From NCBI GenBank assembly GCA_017428765.1, contig JAFRQF010000018.1:1-55839 (forward strand): a DNA stretch of 55,839 nt, in the 5' to 3' direction. Below, piece by piece: positions 32,655 through 42,471 of the stretch. Positions within the stretch are counted from its first letter, which is position 1. Every line of letters starts with the position of its first letter. Below the pieces are notes generated by a model. It saw only the letters and a list, made by a program, of their open reading frames with translations. It did not search any database and was not told the origin of the DNA. A program made the translations under genes and the position numbers. This DNA comes from Erysipelotrichaceae bacterium. Its GTDB lineage: Bacteria; Bacillota_I; Bacilli_A; Erysipelotrichales; Erysipelotrichaceae.

Positions 32655-33329
32655 ATGTTTACGGTATCTCCATCGATCTATTCTGCCGATCTTCTCGATC
32701 TCAGAAAGGTCCTGGATCAGGCAAAAGATTTTGAACATATCCATCTGGATATCGATGACGGTAATTTTGTAAAAGGGATCAGTTTCGGCGTCGGCCTTGT
32801 CGAACAGATCGCAGCGTATACGGACGTTGAGCTGGATGCCCATCTGGAAGTGCTCAATCCGCTCGACTATGTGGAAGGTCTGGCAAAAGCCGGCGTGAAG
32901 ATGTTAAGTGCCCATATCGAGGCGCTGCCTTTTCCTTCCGCCTTTTTAAGCAGAGCGCACAAGCTGGGAATGAAGGCCGGCCTGGCTCTCAACCTGAAGA
33001 CACCGGTATCCTTCATCGAACCTTATAAGGACGATCTCGACCTGCTGCTCTTCGTTTCGGTGGAAGCAGGCGAAGAAGGGCTGCCTTTTCATGCGTCTGT
33101 CTTGAACAAGATACGCGAGGCAAGACAGCGGTTCGGTAAAGATCTTCCGATCTGGGTCGACGGCGGGATAAGCGAAAACAACCTCAAAGAAGTCGTTGAA
33201 GCGGGAGCTGATGCGGCGGTCGTCGGACGTGCCGTATTCAAAGCGCAGGATTTCAAAAAGGCATATGACAGACTGATCGATCTGGGAAGATCCTATGAAA
33301 GAGAATGCAGAAACAAGGAGACGGACTGA
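32655..33329 (+). CDS. Ribulose-phosphate 3-epimerase-fold enzyme
   Basis: A 224-residue (beta/alpha)8 protein. The start 'VSPSIYSADLLDL' and 'HIHLDIDDGNFVKGISFG' match the Rpe/AlsE family, with His/Asp metal ligands, a further His in 'ELDAHLEV' and the Asp in 'PIWVDGGIS'. The usual MDG is changed to DDG. It sits 4 nt after an L-xylulose-type kinase and overlaps an AraD-type 4-epimerase, so it probably epimerises C3 of the kinase product (L-xylulose 5-phosphate to L-ribulose 5-phosphate) rather than acting as the housekeeping Rpe. That substrate is an inference. Confidence 0.75.
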   Translation: MFTVSPSIYSADLLDLRKVLDQAKDFEHIHLDIDDGNFVKGISFGVGLVEQIAAYTDVELDAHLEVLNPLDYVEGLAKAGVKMLSAHIEALPFPSAFLSRAHKLGMKAGLALNLKTPVSFIEPYKDDLDLLLFVSVEAGEEGLPFHASVLNKIREARQRFGKDLPIWVDGGISENNLKEVVEAGADAAVVGRAVFKAQDFKKAYDRLIDLGRSYERECRNKETD

Positions 33330-33973
33330 TGTTATACGAAAAAGAAAGAAATGCGCTGATCAAAACGGCCAGAGCGATGGAGAGCTATGGTCTGGTCCGG
33401 ATGTCGGGAGGAAATGTCTCGCTGAGGATCGATGATCTTGTCTTGGTCACGCCGACGGCGATGAGCTACGATACGATGACTGCAGAAGATATCGTCATCA
33501 CCGATCTGAAAGGAGAGAGAGTCGAAGGCAAACGCCGTCCGACGAGCGACCTCAAGGCGATCTTATATATCTTCAACCATATGCCGGATGTCAAGGCGAT
33601 CATCCATACCCACCAGCCGAAAGCTGTCGCTTTATCGCTGGTGGCGGATAAACTTCCTTTGATTTCAACGACACTGATCGACGAAGTCAAGGATGAAGTG
33701 ATGGTCGCTCCGTTTACGATCTCGTCGGATGAGGGCATGGGGATCGAAACGGTAAAATATGCCGGAAAAGCTTTGTGCGTGATCCTGAAGAATCACGGGA
33801 TCATGGCTTACGGCAAGAGCCTCGATCAGGCTTTGTGTGCGGCGGTCTATCTTGAAGAAAGCTGTGATGTCTACCTGCATGCCCTCTCCACCGGAAGACA
33901 GATCGCTGTCCTGACAAGGGAACAGGCAGATGCCGAAGATGCCCCGAGAGGGTACTACGGACAGCCGGAATAG
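33329..33973 (+). CDS. Class II aldolase/AraD-family L-ribulose-5-phosphate 4-epimerase-like protein
   Basis: A 214-residue protein. 'VRMSGGNVSLRID' is the phosphate-binding loop, 'IIHTHQPKA' and 'LKNHGIMAYG' carry the zinc His residues, and the C-terminal 'GYYGQPE' matches the YYGQ end of AraD/UlaF/SgbE with its catalytic Tyr. The ATG at 33329 overlaps the TGA of the previous gene, with AAGGAG 8 nt before it. The four-gene operon then converts an L-ketopentose to D-xylulose 5-phosphate. A fuculose/rhamnulose-phosphate aldolase remains possible, though YYGQ favours the 4-epimerase. Confidence 0.75.
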   Translation: MLYEKERNALIKTARAMESYGLVRMSGGNVSLRIDDLVLVTPTAMSYDTMTAEDIVITDLKGERVEGKRRPTSDLKAILYIFNHMPDVKAIIHTHQPKAVALSLVADKLPLISTTLIDEVKDEVMVAPFTISSDEGMGIETVKYAGKALCVILKNHGIMAYGKSLDQALCAAVYLEESCDVYLHALSTGRQIAVLTREQADAEDAPRGYYGQPE

Positions 33974-33980
33974 AGAAACG

Positions 33981-34017
33981 AAAAAGATCATAGTTTTTAA
34001 CGGACTATGATCTTTTT
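33981..34017. terminator. Strong bidirectional terminator
   Basis: AAAAAGATCATAGT pairs with ACTATGATCTTTTT (14 bp) across 9 nt. It closes the pentose operon from the left and the FGGY kinase gene from the right. Confidence 0.85.
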
Positions 34018-34027
34018 ATGTTGGTTC

Positions 34028-35572
34028 TTAAGATCCTGCAACGATATGATCGACCTCGTGCATGAGGTCTTTTGTCGATTCATAAAGCGCATCATAGATC
34101 GCCTGGTATTTCTCGTAGACCAGATGGTTTTTCTGATCCGGCGTATAGGTCTTACCCGGCTTGATGAACTTCAACATGCTGTCATAGGTCTCAAAACCGG
34201 GATAGCGGATGGCTGATGCGGCCATCAATGCGTCACCGAAGCTTGCGCCGATGTTGACGAGCGGTGAAGAGACTTCCATGCCGAGCACGTCGGCAATGAT
34301 CTGCATCCACACTTCGTTCAGCGTTCCGCCGCCGGTCACGAAGATCTGATCGATCGGGATGTCGTGCGCCTTCATGAGCTTGAGCTGCTGATTGATGGAA
34401 TAGGCGACACCTTCCAAAGCCGAGCGGTACATGTGCGCTCTGCTGTGAGAAAGCGTAAGTCCAAATAAGATGCCCTTAGCTGCCGGATCGTTGATCGGCG
34501 TCCTTTCGCCTGCCCAGTATGGCAGAGTGATGAGCCCTTGACTTCCTGCCGGGATCTCACTTACCCCGTCCATCATCGTGACGTAGGCGTCTGTCCCTTC
34601 TTCCTGTTCCCTGAGTAAAGCGTCCTTGAACAGGGTATCGCGATACCATTTGGTCAGAGAGCCTGCAGTATTGGTGCCGGCCGATATGTCGCAAAGGCCA
34701 GGTACGATGAATTCTTCTCTCCACAGACGTTCATCATCGATGAGCCTGTCGGTTCCTAAGATCATGTAGACGGAAGAGCCCAGCTGTATCATCATCTTGC
34801 CGGGAGAAACGACACCGACCGAGATGGCTTCGGCACCTGAGTCATCCGTTCCGGTAAGTACCGGTGTTCCTTCCGCCAGGCCGGTCTCTGTTGCAGCTTT
34901 CTTTGTCACATAGCCGACGACATCCGTCGCTTCGCGGATCTCTGCCAGCTGATCGGGACGGCATATCGGTGCGCAATACTTTTCCACCGGTTTCCAATCC
35001 GGCCCGTAGAGCGGATTGAAGCTGGCCAGTCCCAGGAACTTATCGACGACATAAATGCCCGTCAGTTTGGCCGTCAGGTACGTAGAGGCGGTGATGAACT
35101 TATAGGTCTTTTCATAGACTTCCGGTTCCTTGTTTTTGATCCACAGGATCTTGGGCATGACATCAGAGGAACACAAAGGTCTTCCATACCACGCACGGAT
35201 CTGTTCCTCACCATACATCTCCGTGAGCTGTTCCATTTCATCGGTCGCTCTGGCATCGATGCCGTAGAGGATGGCTTTTCGTAATGGCTTACATTCCTCA
35301 TCGACCGGCAGACAGTCCGCTCCTAAGGCACTGGTGCCTATGGCTTTGATGTCCTTGGGATCGACACCGCTTATTTCGATCAGTGCCTTGGAGATGATGC
35401 AGAAGTCGCCCCACCAGTCAGACTCCGCATCGTGTTCGTAGTGACCCGGTGCCGGATTGGTCATGGAATGCTGCGTGGAATGTTTGGCGATGATGTTTCC
35501 CTGCTCGTCGATCAGTACGCCTTTGCTGGAATTGGTTCCGGTATCGATACCCATGAAATACGCTTTTGCCAT
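34028..35572 (-). CDS. FGGY carbohydrate kinase, substrate unknown
   Basis: A 514-residue FGGY kinase: 'GIDTGTNSSKGVLID' (phosphate loop), 'TDDSGAEAISVGVVSPGK' in the ATPase core, 'YWAGERTPINDP', and 'FVTGGGTLNEVWMQIIADVLG' at the adenosine-binding site. It is nearest to the xylulokinase/gluconokinase-like group, but differs from the kinase at 31133. It is co-transcribed with the amidohydrolase gene upstream (4-nt gap), so its substrate is probably a polyol or keto-sugar released by that enzyme. The start ATG has AAGGAG 9 nt away. Confidence 0.8.
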   Translation of the reverse strand: MAKAYFMGIDTGTNSSKGVLIDEQGNIIAKHSTQHSMTNPAPGHYEHDAESDWWGDFCIISKALIEISGVDPKDIKAIGTSALGADCLPVDEECKPLRKAILYGIDARATDEMEQLTEMYGEEQIRAWYGRPLCSSDVMPKILWIKNKEPEVYEKTYKFITASTYLTAKLTGIYVVDKFLGLASFNPLYGPDWKPVEKYCAPICRPDQLAEIREATDVVGYVTKKAATETGLAEGTPVLTGTDDSGAEAISVGVVSPGKMMIQLGSSVYMILGTDRLIDDERLWREEFIVPGLCDISAGTNTAGSLTKWYRDTLFKDALLREQEEGTDAYVTMMDGVSEIPAGSQGLITLPYWAGERTPINDPAAKGILFGLTLSHSRAHMYRSALEGVAYSINQQLKLMKAHDIPIDQIFVTGGGTLNEVWMQIIADVLGMEVSSPLVNIGASFGDALMAASAIRYPGFETYDSMLKFIKPGKTYTPDQKNHLVYEKYQAIYDALYESTKDLMHEVDHIVAGS

Positions 35573-35576
35573 ATCG

Positions 35577-37106
35577 TCATTCTCCTTTGTAAACGATCTT
35601 TCCGTCGCATACGGTCATACAGACTTTAAGATCTCTGACATCATCTGATGATGTTTCAAATATATTCCCGTCAAGTGCGGCGAGATCGGCTTTCTTATTC
35701 ACTTCTATTGTACCGAGCTGATCTTCCTTGCAAAGATCATAAGCTCCTCCATATGTCCAGGCTTTGAGCAGTTCGGCAAGCGTAAGGGTATTTTCTGCGT
35801 TGAACGGCTCGCCCCCTTCCGGGAAATAGCCGCCGACGGCGTGGCAGACCGATTGCGGGATGTCATCGATCAAAAGCGGCAGGTCCGTACCGCAGGAGAT
35901 GACCACGCCGCTGTCAGCCATCTTGCGACGGTTCCAGTAGTATCTTCCTCTTTCTTCGCCGATCTTTTCATTGATCATCGCTATCTTGTCTTTGCGGTTG
36001 GCGATGGACTGGATCTGCGGATAGATCTCGGCAACGACACCCATCTTTCCCATGCGTTCAAGGTCTTTGGGATCGGAGAATTCCAGATCGGTGATCGCCT
36101 GCCGGTTCACCATCTTTCCGTTTTCATCTCTCTTGCAGGTCTCGTAGATGTCCAGAACTTTTGAAATGGCTCCATCGCCTTGGGCATGTAAGGAGAAGCG
36201 GAAGCCTTTTTTATCTGCCTTCCTTGTATCTGAGCCAAGCTTTTCCCAGTTGATGTCCTGCTTACAGCAGAAATCCGTATTTTCATATGGCCTTTTGAGA
36301 TCGGCGCAGTATTGCGAGATTGAACCGTCGGTCATCTGGTTGTAGCCGGAGAAGGTCACCTTATCGCCTTTGAACATTTCGCGCATCTTTTCGCCATAGG
36401 CAAGATCCATTTCCTTTGCGACCGGCTGGGACATGAAGTTGACGCGAAGTGTCAGCCGATCTTCTTTTTCCAGTACTTTAAGGACATCAGTAAAGCCGTA
36501 ATAGTCATCGAAGCCCATCTCTTTGATGGAAGTGACGCCTTTGGAATTCATCATCTTCATATAGTCGATGAACTGCGGAACGATGAAGTCTTTATCTGAA
36601 AGAACATACGGAAAGATGCGGACATAGGCTTCCGGATAGCAGGTATCCGGCGTGAAGCGAAACTCCCTGATCGCAGCCTCGTTCATGGAACAGGTCTCGC
36701 ATCCCTTCATGAAAGCGACGACGGGACGATCCGGGAAAGCGGCATCAAGATCTTCTTTGTCTATGGCAACACGTAAGCCATGGCCGAAGACAGGCCCTTC
36801 TTTTTTGCAGGCCTTGAGAACTTTCAGAGCCTGATGGCCGCTGATGCAGTTACTGAGATCTTCGCCAAGGTAACCGACGACATAGCCGGAAAAGAAACAG
36901 TGGACATCGCTGAAGCCCGGCGTGAGGGTCCTGTTTCCCAGTTCGATGATCTTTGTGTCGGATCCGATCACCTCTTCGTCCGGCATCCCCTTACCCACCG
37001 CACAGATGCGGTCGCCTTTTACGGCTACATAGCCGGAAAAAGGAAGATCTTCAAGGGCAGTAAAAATACAATCAGATTTAAAAATAAGATCAGCTTTCCC
37101 ATTCAT
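35577..37106 (-). CDS. YtcJ-like amidohydrolase
   Basis: A 509-residue amidohydrolase of the YtcJ/Amidohydro_3 group: 'LTPGFSDVHCFFSGY' at the first metal site, 'FSLHAQGDGAISKVLDIYE' (family box), 'CGTDLP' with the metal Asp, and the C-terminal 'KKADLAALD'. The usual HxH (VHxH) is HCF here, so the second metal His is missing. AAGGAGAAC is 5 nt before the ATG. It is the first gene of a two-gene operon with an FGGY kinase and is divergent from the frl permease, sharing its 340-bp control region. It likely hydrolyses a C-N bond of an unknown compound. Confidence 0.7.
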   Translation of the reverse strand: MNGKADLIFKSDCIFTALEDLPFSGYVAVKGDRICAVGKGMPDEEVIGSDTKIIELGNRTLTPGFSDVHCFFSGYVVGYLGEDLSNCISGHQALKVLKACKKEGPVFGHGLRVAIDKEDLDAAFPDRPVVAFMKGCETCSMNEAAIREFRFTPDTCYPEAYVRIFPYVLSDKDFIVPQFIDYMKMMNSKGVTSIKEMGFDDYYGFTDVLKVLEKEDRLTLRVNFMSQPVAKEMDLAYGEKMREMFKGDKVTFSGYNQMTDGSISQYCADLKRPYENTDFCCKQDINWEKLGSDTRKADKKGFRFSLHAQGDGAISKVLDIYETCKRDENGKMVNRQAITDLEFSDPKDLERMGKMGVVAEIYPQIQSIANRKDKIAMINEKIGEERGRYYWNRRKMADSGVVISCGTDLPLLIDDIPQSVCHAVGGYFPEGGEPFNAENTLTLAELLKAWTYGGAYDLCKEDQLGTIEVNKKADLAALDGNIFETSSDDVRDLKVCMTVCDGKIVYKGE

Positions 37107-37259
37107 ATGATGTGTTCTCCTTGTGATAGATAAGACAAGTTAAAAGTAACACATATTTGTTTCCTAATCAATAAAGATGTAGTTAACAATTTCGAAATTA
37201 TCGCAACAAGATTATCAAAATAAAGACAAATTAATCATGATTTCACAAAATTCATCTAT

Positions 37260-37446
37260 TTTTCATATACAGGATAGTGAATTTTAGTACAAATTATGTT
37301 TGAAATTAAAATAACTTGCATAATAATCGATAATGGTATTATGATGGAATTATAGAGCAGGGAAGATTGCGGGCGAACTTTTGCAGATACGGTTTTCCTG
37401 CATGATCCACACATCATTCACGTTCTTTATTTATAGGAGGGGTTAA
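37260..37446 (+). promoter_or_regulatory. Control region of the frl operon
   Basis: The 340 bp between the divergent amidohydrolase and permease genes are AT-rich to about 37345. CATAATA-N11-TATTATG (37319-37343) is an inverted repeat, with TTGAAA (37290-37295) and TATTAT as possible promoter elements. The position suits an operator of the linked GntR regulators. No known riboswitch pattern was recognised in the 100-nt leader. AGGAGG is 5 nt before the ATG at 37447. Confidence 0.4.
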
Positions 37447-38793
<1,347 letters not shown>

Positions 38794-38814
38794 TCATCAA
38801 AGGATAATCTGAAA

Positions 38815-38844
38815 AGGATGCAGAACTCTCACGTCCTGCATCCT
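38815..38844 (+). terminator. Hairpin between permease and first kinase
   Basis: AGGATGCAG (38815-38823) pairs with CTGCATCCT (38836-38844), followed by GTATCTTAAAAG, a weak T-tract. A second hairpin (CCGAT..ATCGG, about 38886-38902) follows. The 150-nt gap may reduce expression of downstream genes relative to the permease. TACAAT near 38922 could be an internal -10. Confidence 0.45.
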
Positions 38845-38943
38845 GTATCTTAAAAGAAAAAAGATATCTTTCTTTCCGATATCTGCCGATCGTTTATCGG
38901 AAATAACGGAAACAAAGATATACAATAATCGCGAGGTGGATCT

Positions 38944-39738
38944 ATGAAATTAGCAGCAGTCGGAAGCAACTGTATCGATCATTACAACAATATCGAAGGC
39001 GGCAAGTCCTATCCGGGCGGCGGACCGGTCAACATGGCGGTATACACCGTACGTAACGGCGGCGAAGCCTCCTATATCGGACCGATCGGAAACGATGCGT
39101 TCGGAAAGATCATGTACGATGCCGTCAAGGAAAAGGGTGTCGATGTTTCCCATATGCACGTAAAGGAAGGAAACACTGCCGTCACGCAGGTCGAACTGAT
39201 AAACGGCGAGCGGATCTTCGGTGACTATGACGAAGGCGTCCTGTCCGATTACGTCCTTTCCGCAGAAGACATGGATTTCATCTGCAGACATGACGTAGTG
39301 GTCTGTGATCTCTGGGGCAAAGTGGAAGGCCAGTACAAAGACCTCAAGGAAAGAGGGATGACTACGGCTTTTGACTGCGCCACAAGGCCTGAAGACAAGG
39401 AAGCGCAGACGGCGATGCCGTATTCCGATTATCTTTTCTTCTCGAGCGATGAAGGCGACACGCCGGAACTGCGAAAACAGATGAAGGAATATCACGACAA
39501 AGGCCCGAAACTCGTCGTAGCGATGTTGGGAACAGACGGCAGTCTCTGCTATGACGGCAAGGAGTATCATTCTTACGGCATCGTGGAATGCGACAAGGTC
39601 GTCGATTCGATGGGGGCCGGTGATTCGTATATCGCAGGTTTCTTAAGCGGCATCGTCGAAGGTCTGTCCATCGAGGAATGCATGCACAAAGGGGCGGCGA
39701 CGGCTACCGAGACACTGAAATATTTCGGAGCGTGGTAG
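38944..39738 (+). CDS. frlD: Fructoselysine 6-kinase-like PfkB kinase (first copy)
   Basis: A 264-residue PfkB sugar kinase very close to E. coli FrlD in order and text: 'YPGGGPVNMAVYTVRNGG', 'GDYDEGVLSDYVLSAEDM', 'MGAGDSYIAGFLSG' with the catalytic Asp, and the ending 'TLKYFGAW'. It phosphorylates C6 of the fructosyl part of fructoselysine. GAGGTGG is 5 nt before the ATG. The next gene starts 1 nt after the stop, so translation is coupled. Confidence 0.85.
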   Translation: MKLAAVGSNCIDHYNNIEGGKSYPGGGPVNMAVYTVRNGGEASYIGPIGNDAFGKIMYDAVKEKGVDVSHMHVKEGNTAVTQVELINGERIFGDYDEGVLSDYVLSAEDMDFICRHDVVVCDLWGKVEGQYKDLKERGMTTAFDCATRPEDKEAQTAMPYSDYLFFSSDEGDTPELRKQMKEYHDKGPKLVVAMLGTDGSLCYDGKEYHSYGIVECDKVVDSMGAGDSYIAGFLSGIVEGLSIEECMHKGAATATETLKYFGAW

Positions 39739-39739
39739 G

Positions 39740-40519
39740 ATGGCAGACTTCAAAGGGACCGTTTATTCCGCTTGTTTAAAACGCAACGTATCGATCTGTG
39801 TCATCTTTCCGGATCGTTCCAACGATGTCGATCCTCTTTATGAAGACGAACCCAAGGTCTTATATCTCTTACATGGCTTAGGCGGAAACGAAGAGGAGTG
39901 GATGCGTTTTTCAAAGATCGAATACTATGCCAAGAAATACAACTTCATCATCGTTATGCCGGGCGTGGAGAGAAGTTTTTACTGCAATACCAGTTACGGG
40001 ATAAATTATTTTGATTTTGTTGCGGAAGAATTGCCCAATCTGGCAGACAAATGGTTTAAGATAAGTACAAAAAAGGAAGATACCTTCATTGCCGGCGAAA
40101 GCATGGGCGGCTATGGTGCCTTGAAGGTCGCCTTATCGAGGCCTGACAGATTTGCGGCAGCCGCATCACTGTCCGGTGTCGTCGATTATGAAAGCTTCAG
40201 AAACAAGATCCGTAATGAAGAATTCACCGAGATGAAGGCGGAAGAACTTGTCTTACTCAATGATGAAGACACGCCTTACACGCTGGCGGAAAAGATCTCA
40301 AAAGAGAAAGAAAAGCCGGCACTGATCTTACAATGCGGGAGGCAGGATTTTCTGCTCGAAGACAATCGCAGGTTTTCCGCCTCACTGAAGGAGCTTGGCT
40401 ATGATCACATATATAAAGAGGGTCCGGGTGATCACGAATGGCCATACTGGGACAAAGCCATCCAGTACGCCTTCATGTTCTTCAAAGGACTTGATATCGA
40501 AAACGGCAGACTGTATTAA
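39740..40519 (+). CDS. Esterase-D-like alpha/beta hydrolase
   Basis: A 259-residue cytosolic hydrolase of the EstA/esterase D group: 'YLLHGLGGNEEEW' (oxyanion), 'NTSYGINYFDFVAEELP', the nucleophile elbow 'GESMGGYGALK', and 'GPGDHEWPYWDKAIQY' with the catalytic His. It is located inside the classical frl genes, between the kinase and the deglycase, and is translationally coupled to the kinase. An esterase is not part of the known fructoselysine pathway; it may remove acyl groups from acylated Amadori compounds or act on a peptide/ester form of the substrate. This is inference. Confidence 0.72.
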   Translation: MADFKGTVYSACLKRNVSICVIFPDRSNDVDPLYEDEPKVLYLLHGLGGNEEEWMRFSKIEYYAKKYNFIIVMPGVERSFYCNTSYGINYFDFVAEELPNLADKWFKISTKKEDTFIAGESMGGYGALKVALSRPDRFAAAASLSGVVDYESFRNKIRNEEFTEMKAEELVLLNDEDTPYTLAEKISKEKEKPALILQCGRQDFLLEDNRRFSASLKELGYDHIYKEGPGDHEWPYWDKAIQYAFMFFKGLDIENGRLY

Positions 40520-40532
40520 GGAGGAAGAAGAT

Positions 40533-41594
40533 ATGTATACAGCGGAAAAATGGAAAGAAACGCAGGGTCCCTGCCTCAGGAATTTTGATGAGGACTTTAC
40601 CAGGTCGAGCATCAACGGCGCTCTGGCTTTACGTCCGCAGATCGAAAAGATCATCGACGATATCTGGGAGAAAGGTTTTGACAGGATCTTCTTCATGGGC
40701 ATCGGCGGTACCTGGGCAAGTGCCATGCAGGTGGAAGTGTACATGCGCGGAAGATCCGCGTTGCCGGTCTATGTGGAGAATGCGGCAGAATATCTGACGA
40801 CCGGAAACAAGCGCTTCACGAAAGATTCCGTTCTGATCTATTCTTCCGTCTCCGGCAACACCAAGGAAATGGTCGAGCTCGTCGACAAGGTCAAAGGAAT
40901 GGGTGCCCGTGTCTTTGCCTTCATCGATACGCCGGGATCTTTGCTGACAAAACCCGACAAGCAGGATTATCTTGTCTTATACAAGATGAACGAACAGCTC
41001 AAGTTCTATATGGTCGCCAATTATCTGATGTACAAGAATGGCGAATTTGAAGAATACGAAAGATACAACTCTGAGATGGAAACATACCTTGCGGAAGCCT
41101 TGATAAATGTGGAAAAGGAAGCCGATGCCTGGGCCTATGATTATGCGAAAAACAAGGCCGCATTCTTAAAGGAACATCCGGATCTTCCGCACTACTTCAT
41201 CGGCTGCGGCAACCAGTACGGTGCGACCTACTCCTATGCGATGTGCTACTGGGAGGAACAGATGTGGATCCGCACCAAGTCGATCTCGGCACCGGAATTT
41301 TTCCATGGTATGCAGGAGATCATCACTGCCGATACGCCGGTCACTCTGTTCATCGGTGAGGATGAACAGCGTCCGCTGGCGGAAAGAGTCGCCAGATTCT
41401 TACCGAAAGTCTGCGGCAATTACACGATCATCGATACCAAGGAGTTCGAGCTCAAAGGCATCTCGGAGCAGTTCCGCGGATCCATCTCCCATCATGTGAT
41501 GCGGGCGGTCAATGCCAGAGTCGACAATTATATGGAGCTCTTCCTCAGGCATCCGTTATCGGTCAGAAGATATTACAGACAGTTTGAGTATTAA
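40533..41594 (+). CDS. frlB: FrlB-like fructosamine 6-phosphate deglycase (SIS domains)
   Basis: A 353-residue double-SIS protein: 'FFMGIGGTWASAMQVEVYM' (first SIS loop), 'YSSVSGNTKEMVELVDK' (phosphosugar-binding Ser), 'SAPEFFHGMQEII' (Glu/His region) and the C-terminal 'LSVRRYYRQFEY', which closely resembles the RRYYGGLVEY end of E. coli FrlB as I remember it. It splits the 6-phosphate to glucose 6-phosphate and the free amino acid. AAGGAGGAAG is 6 nt before the ATG at 40533, which is preferred to the longer frame overlapping the esterase. An intrinsic terminator follows. Confidence 0.82.
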   Translation: MYTAEKWKETQGPCLRNFDEDFTRSSINGALALRPQIEKIIDDIWEKGFDRIFFMGIGGTWASAMQVEVYMRGRSALPVYVENAAEYLTTGNKRFTKDSVLIYSSVSGNTKEMVELVDKVKGMGARVFAFIDTPGSLLTKPDKQDYLVLYKMNEQLKFYMVANYLMYKNGEFEEYERYNSEMETYLAEALINVEKEADAWAYDYAKNKAAFLKEHPDLPHYFIGCGNQYGATYSYAMCYWEEQMWIRTKSISAPEFFHGMQEIITADTPVTLFIGEDEQRPLAERVARFLPKVCGNYTIIDTKEFELKGISEQFRGSISHHVMRAVNARVDNYMELFLRHPLSVRRYYRQFEY

Positions 41595-41599
41595 TTGGG

Positions 41600-41626
41600 A
41601 TGGCCGTCTGTGACGGCCGTTTTTAT
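41600..41626 (+). terminator. Intrinsic terminator inside the frl operon
   Basis: GGCCGTC-TGT-GACGGCC (41602-41618) is a perfect 7-bp stem followed by GTTTTTATAG. It lies 5 nt after frlB, and the SD of the next gene begins 6 nt later, so transcription must read through it or restart within frlB. It is a likely point of expression control between the two halves of the locus. Confidence 0.75.
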
Positions 41627-41647
41627 AGAAAAAGGAGAATTGAAAAT

Positions 41648-42457
41648 ATGTGGACTGAAGAGATGTTCAAAGTGAAAAAACCGATCATTGCTATGCTGCA
41701 CCTGGACCCGTTACCGGGCGATCCGATGTGGAAATACGGCATGACCATGGACGATGTCGTTGAAGACGCCAGAAAAGACCTCAGAGCTCTGCAGGATGGC
41801 GGCGTGGATGGGATCATCGTCTCCAACGAATTCAGCTTCCCTTACCAGCGCAACATGGACCGCAATACCGTGGCAGCCATGGCCTATGTCATCGGCAATC
41901 TCAAGCCGGAGATCAGAGTCCCGTTTGGCGTCGATGCGATCTCAGACGGTATCGCCTGCCTGGAACTGGCGGCCGGTGTCGGTGCCGACTATGTAAGAGG
42001 TACCTTCTCGGGCGTCTATGTCGGTGACGGCGGTTTCTACAACAACGATTTCTCTGAAGTCATACGCCGCAAGTATGCCTTGCATCTCGATGAACTGAAG
42101 ATGTTATATTTCATCAATCCGGAATCGGATCAGCCTTTGGATCTTCGTCCTTTGAAAGATATCGCCAGGACGACGATCGCCAAAGCGGCACCGGATGGTT
42201 TATGCATATCGGCAGATGCGGCCGGACAGGATGTCGATGATGATCTGATCATCTCGGTCAAGGAATACAATCCGGAAGTCGTCGTCTTATGCAACACCGG
42301 ATGCCGTGTCGATACGATACGCCGCAAGCTGAAATATGCCGATGCGGCCGTCGTAGGAACGACGTTCAAATACGACGGCAAGCTGGAGAATCACGTCGAT
42401 GTCAGCCGCGTAAAGGAGTTTATGAACGAAGTTTATAAGATCAGGGAAGAACTGTAA
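41648..42457 (+). CDS. BtpA-family TIM-barrel protein (SgcQ type)
   Basis: A 269-residue protein with the BtpA pattern: 'IIAMLHLDPLPGDPMWKYGM', 'DLRALQDGGVDGIIVSNEF', 'VPFGVDAISDGIACLELA', 'ISADAAGQDVDDDLI' and 'YADAAVVGTTFKYDGKLE'. The TIM-barrel family is best known from BtpA (photosystem I biogenesis in cyanobacteria) and SgcQ of E. coli; its reaction is not established. AAAGGAG is 10 nt before the ATG at 41648. Tight linkage to FrlD- and FrlC-type genes suggests it acts on a phosphorylated sugar, probably as an aldolase or isomerase. That role is inferred. Confidence 0.78.
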   Translation: MWTEEMFKVKKPIIAMLHLDPLPGDPMWKYGMTMDDVVEDARKDLRALQDGGVDGIIVSNEFSFPYQRNMDRNTVAAMAYVIGNLKPEIRVPFGVDAISDGIACLELAAGVGADYVRGTFSGVYVGDGGFYNNDFSEVIRRKYALHLDELKMLYFINPESDQPLDLRPLKDIARTTIAKAAPDGLCISADAAGQDVDDDLIISVKEYNPEVVVLCNTGCRVDTIRRKLKYADAAVVGTTFKYDGKLENHVDVSRVKEFMNEVYKIREEL

Positions 42458-42471
42458 ACGGAGGGAAAAAC

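Noticed and set aside
37107..37446. Riboswitch or T-box in the frlA leader
   Set aside because: No T-box, specifier-loop or known aptamer consensus could be recognised; only AT-rich promoter sequence and an inverted repeat.
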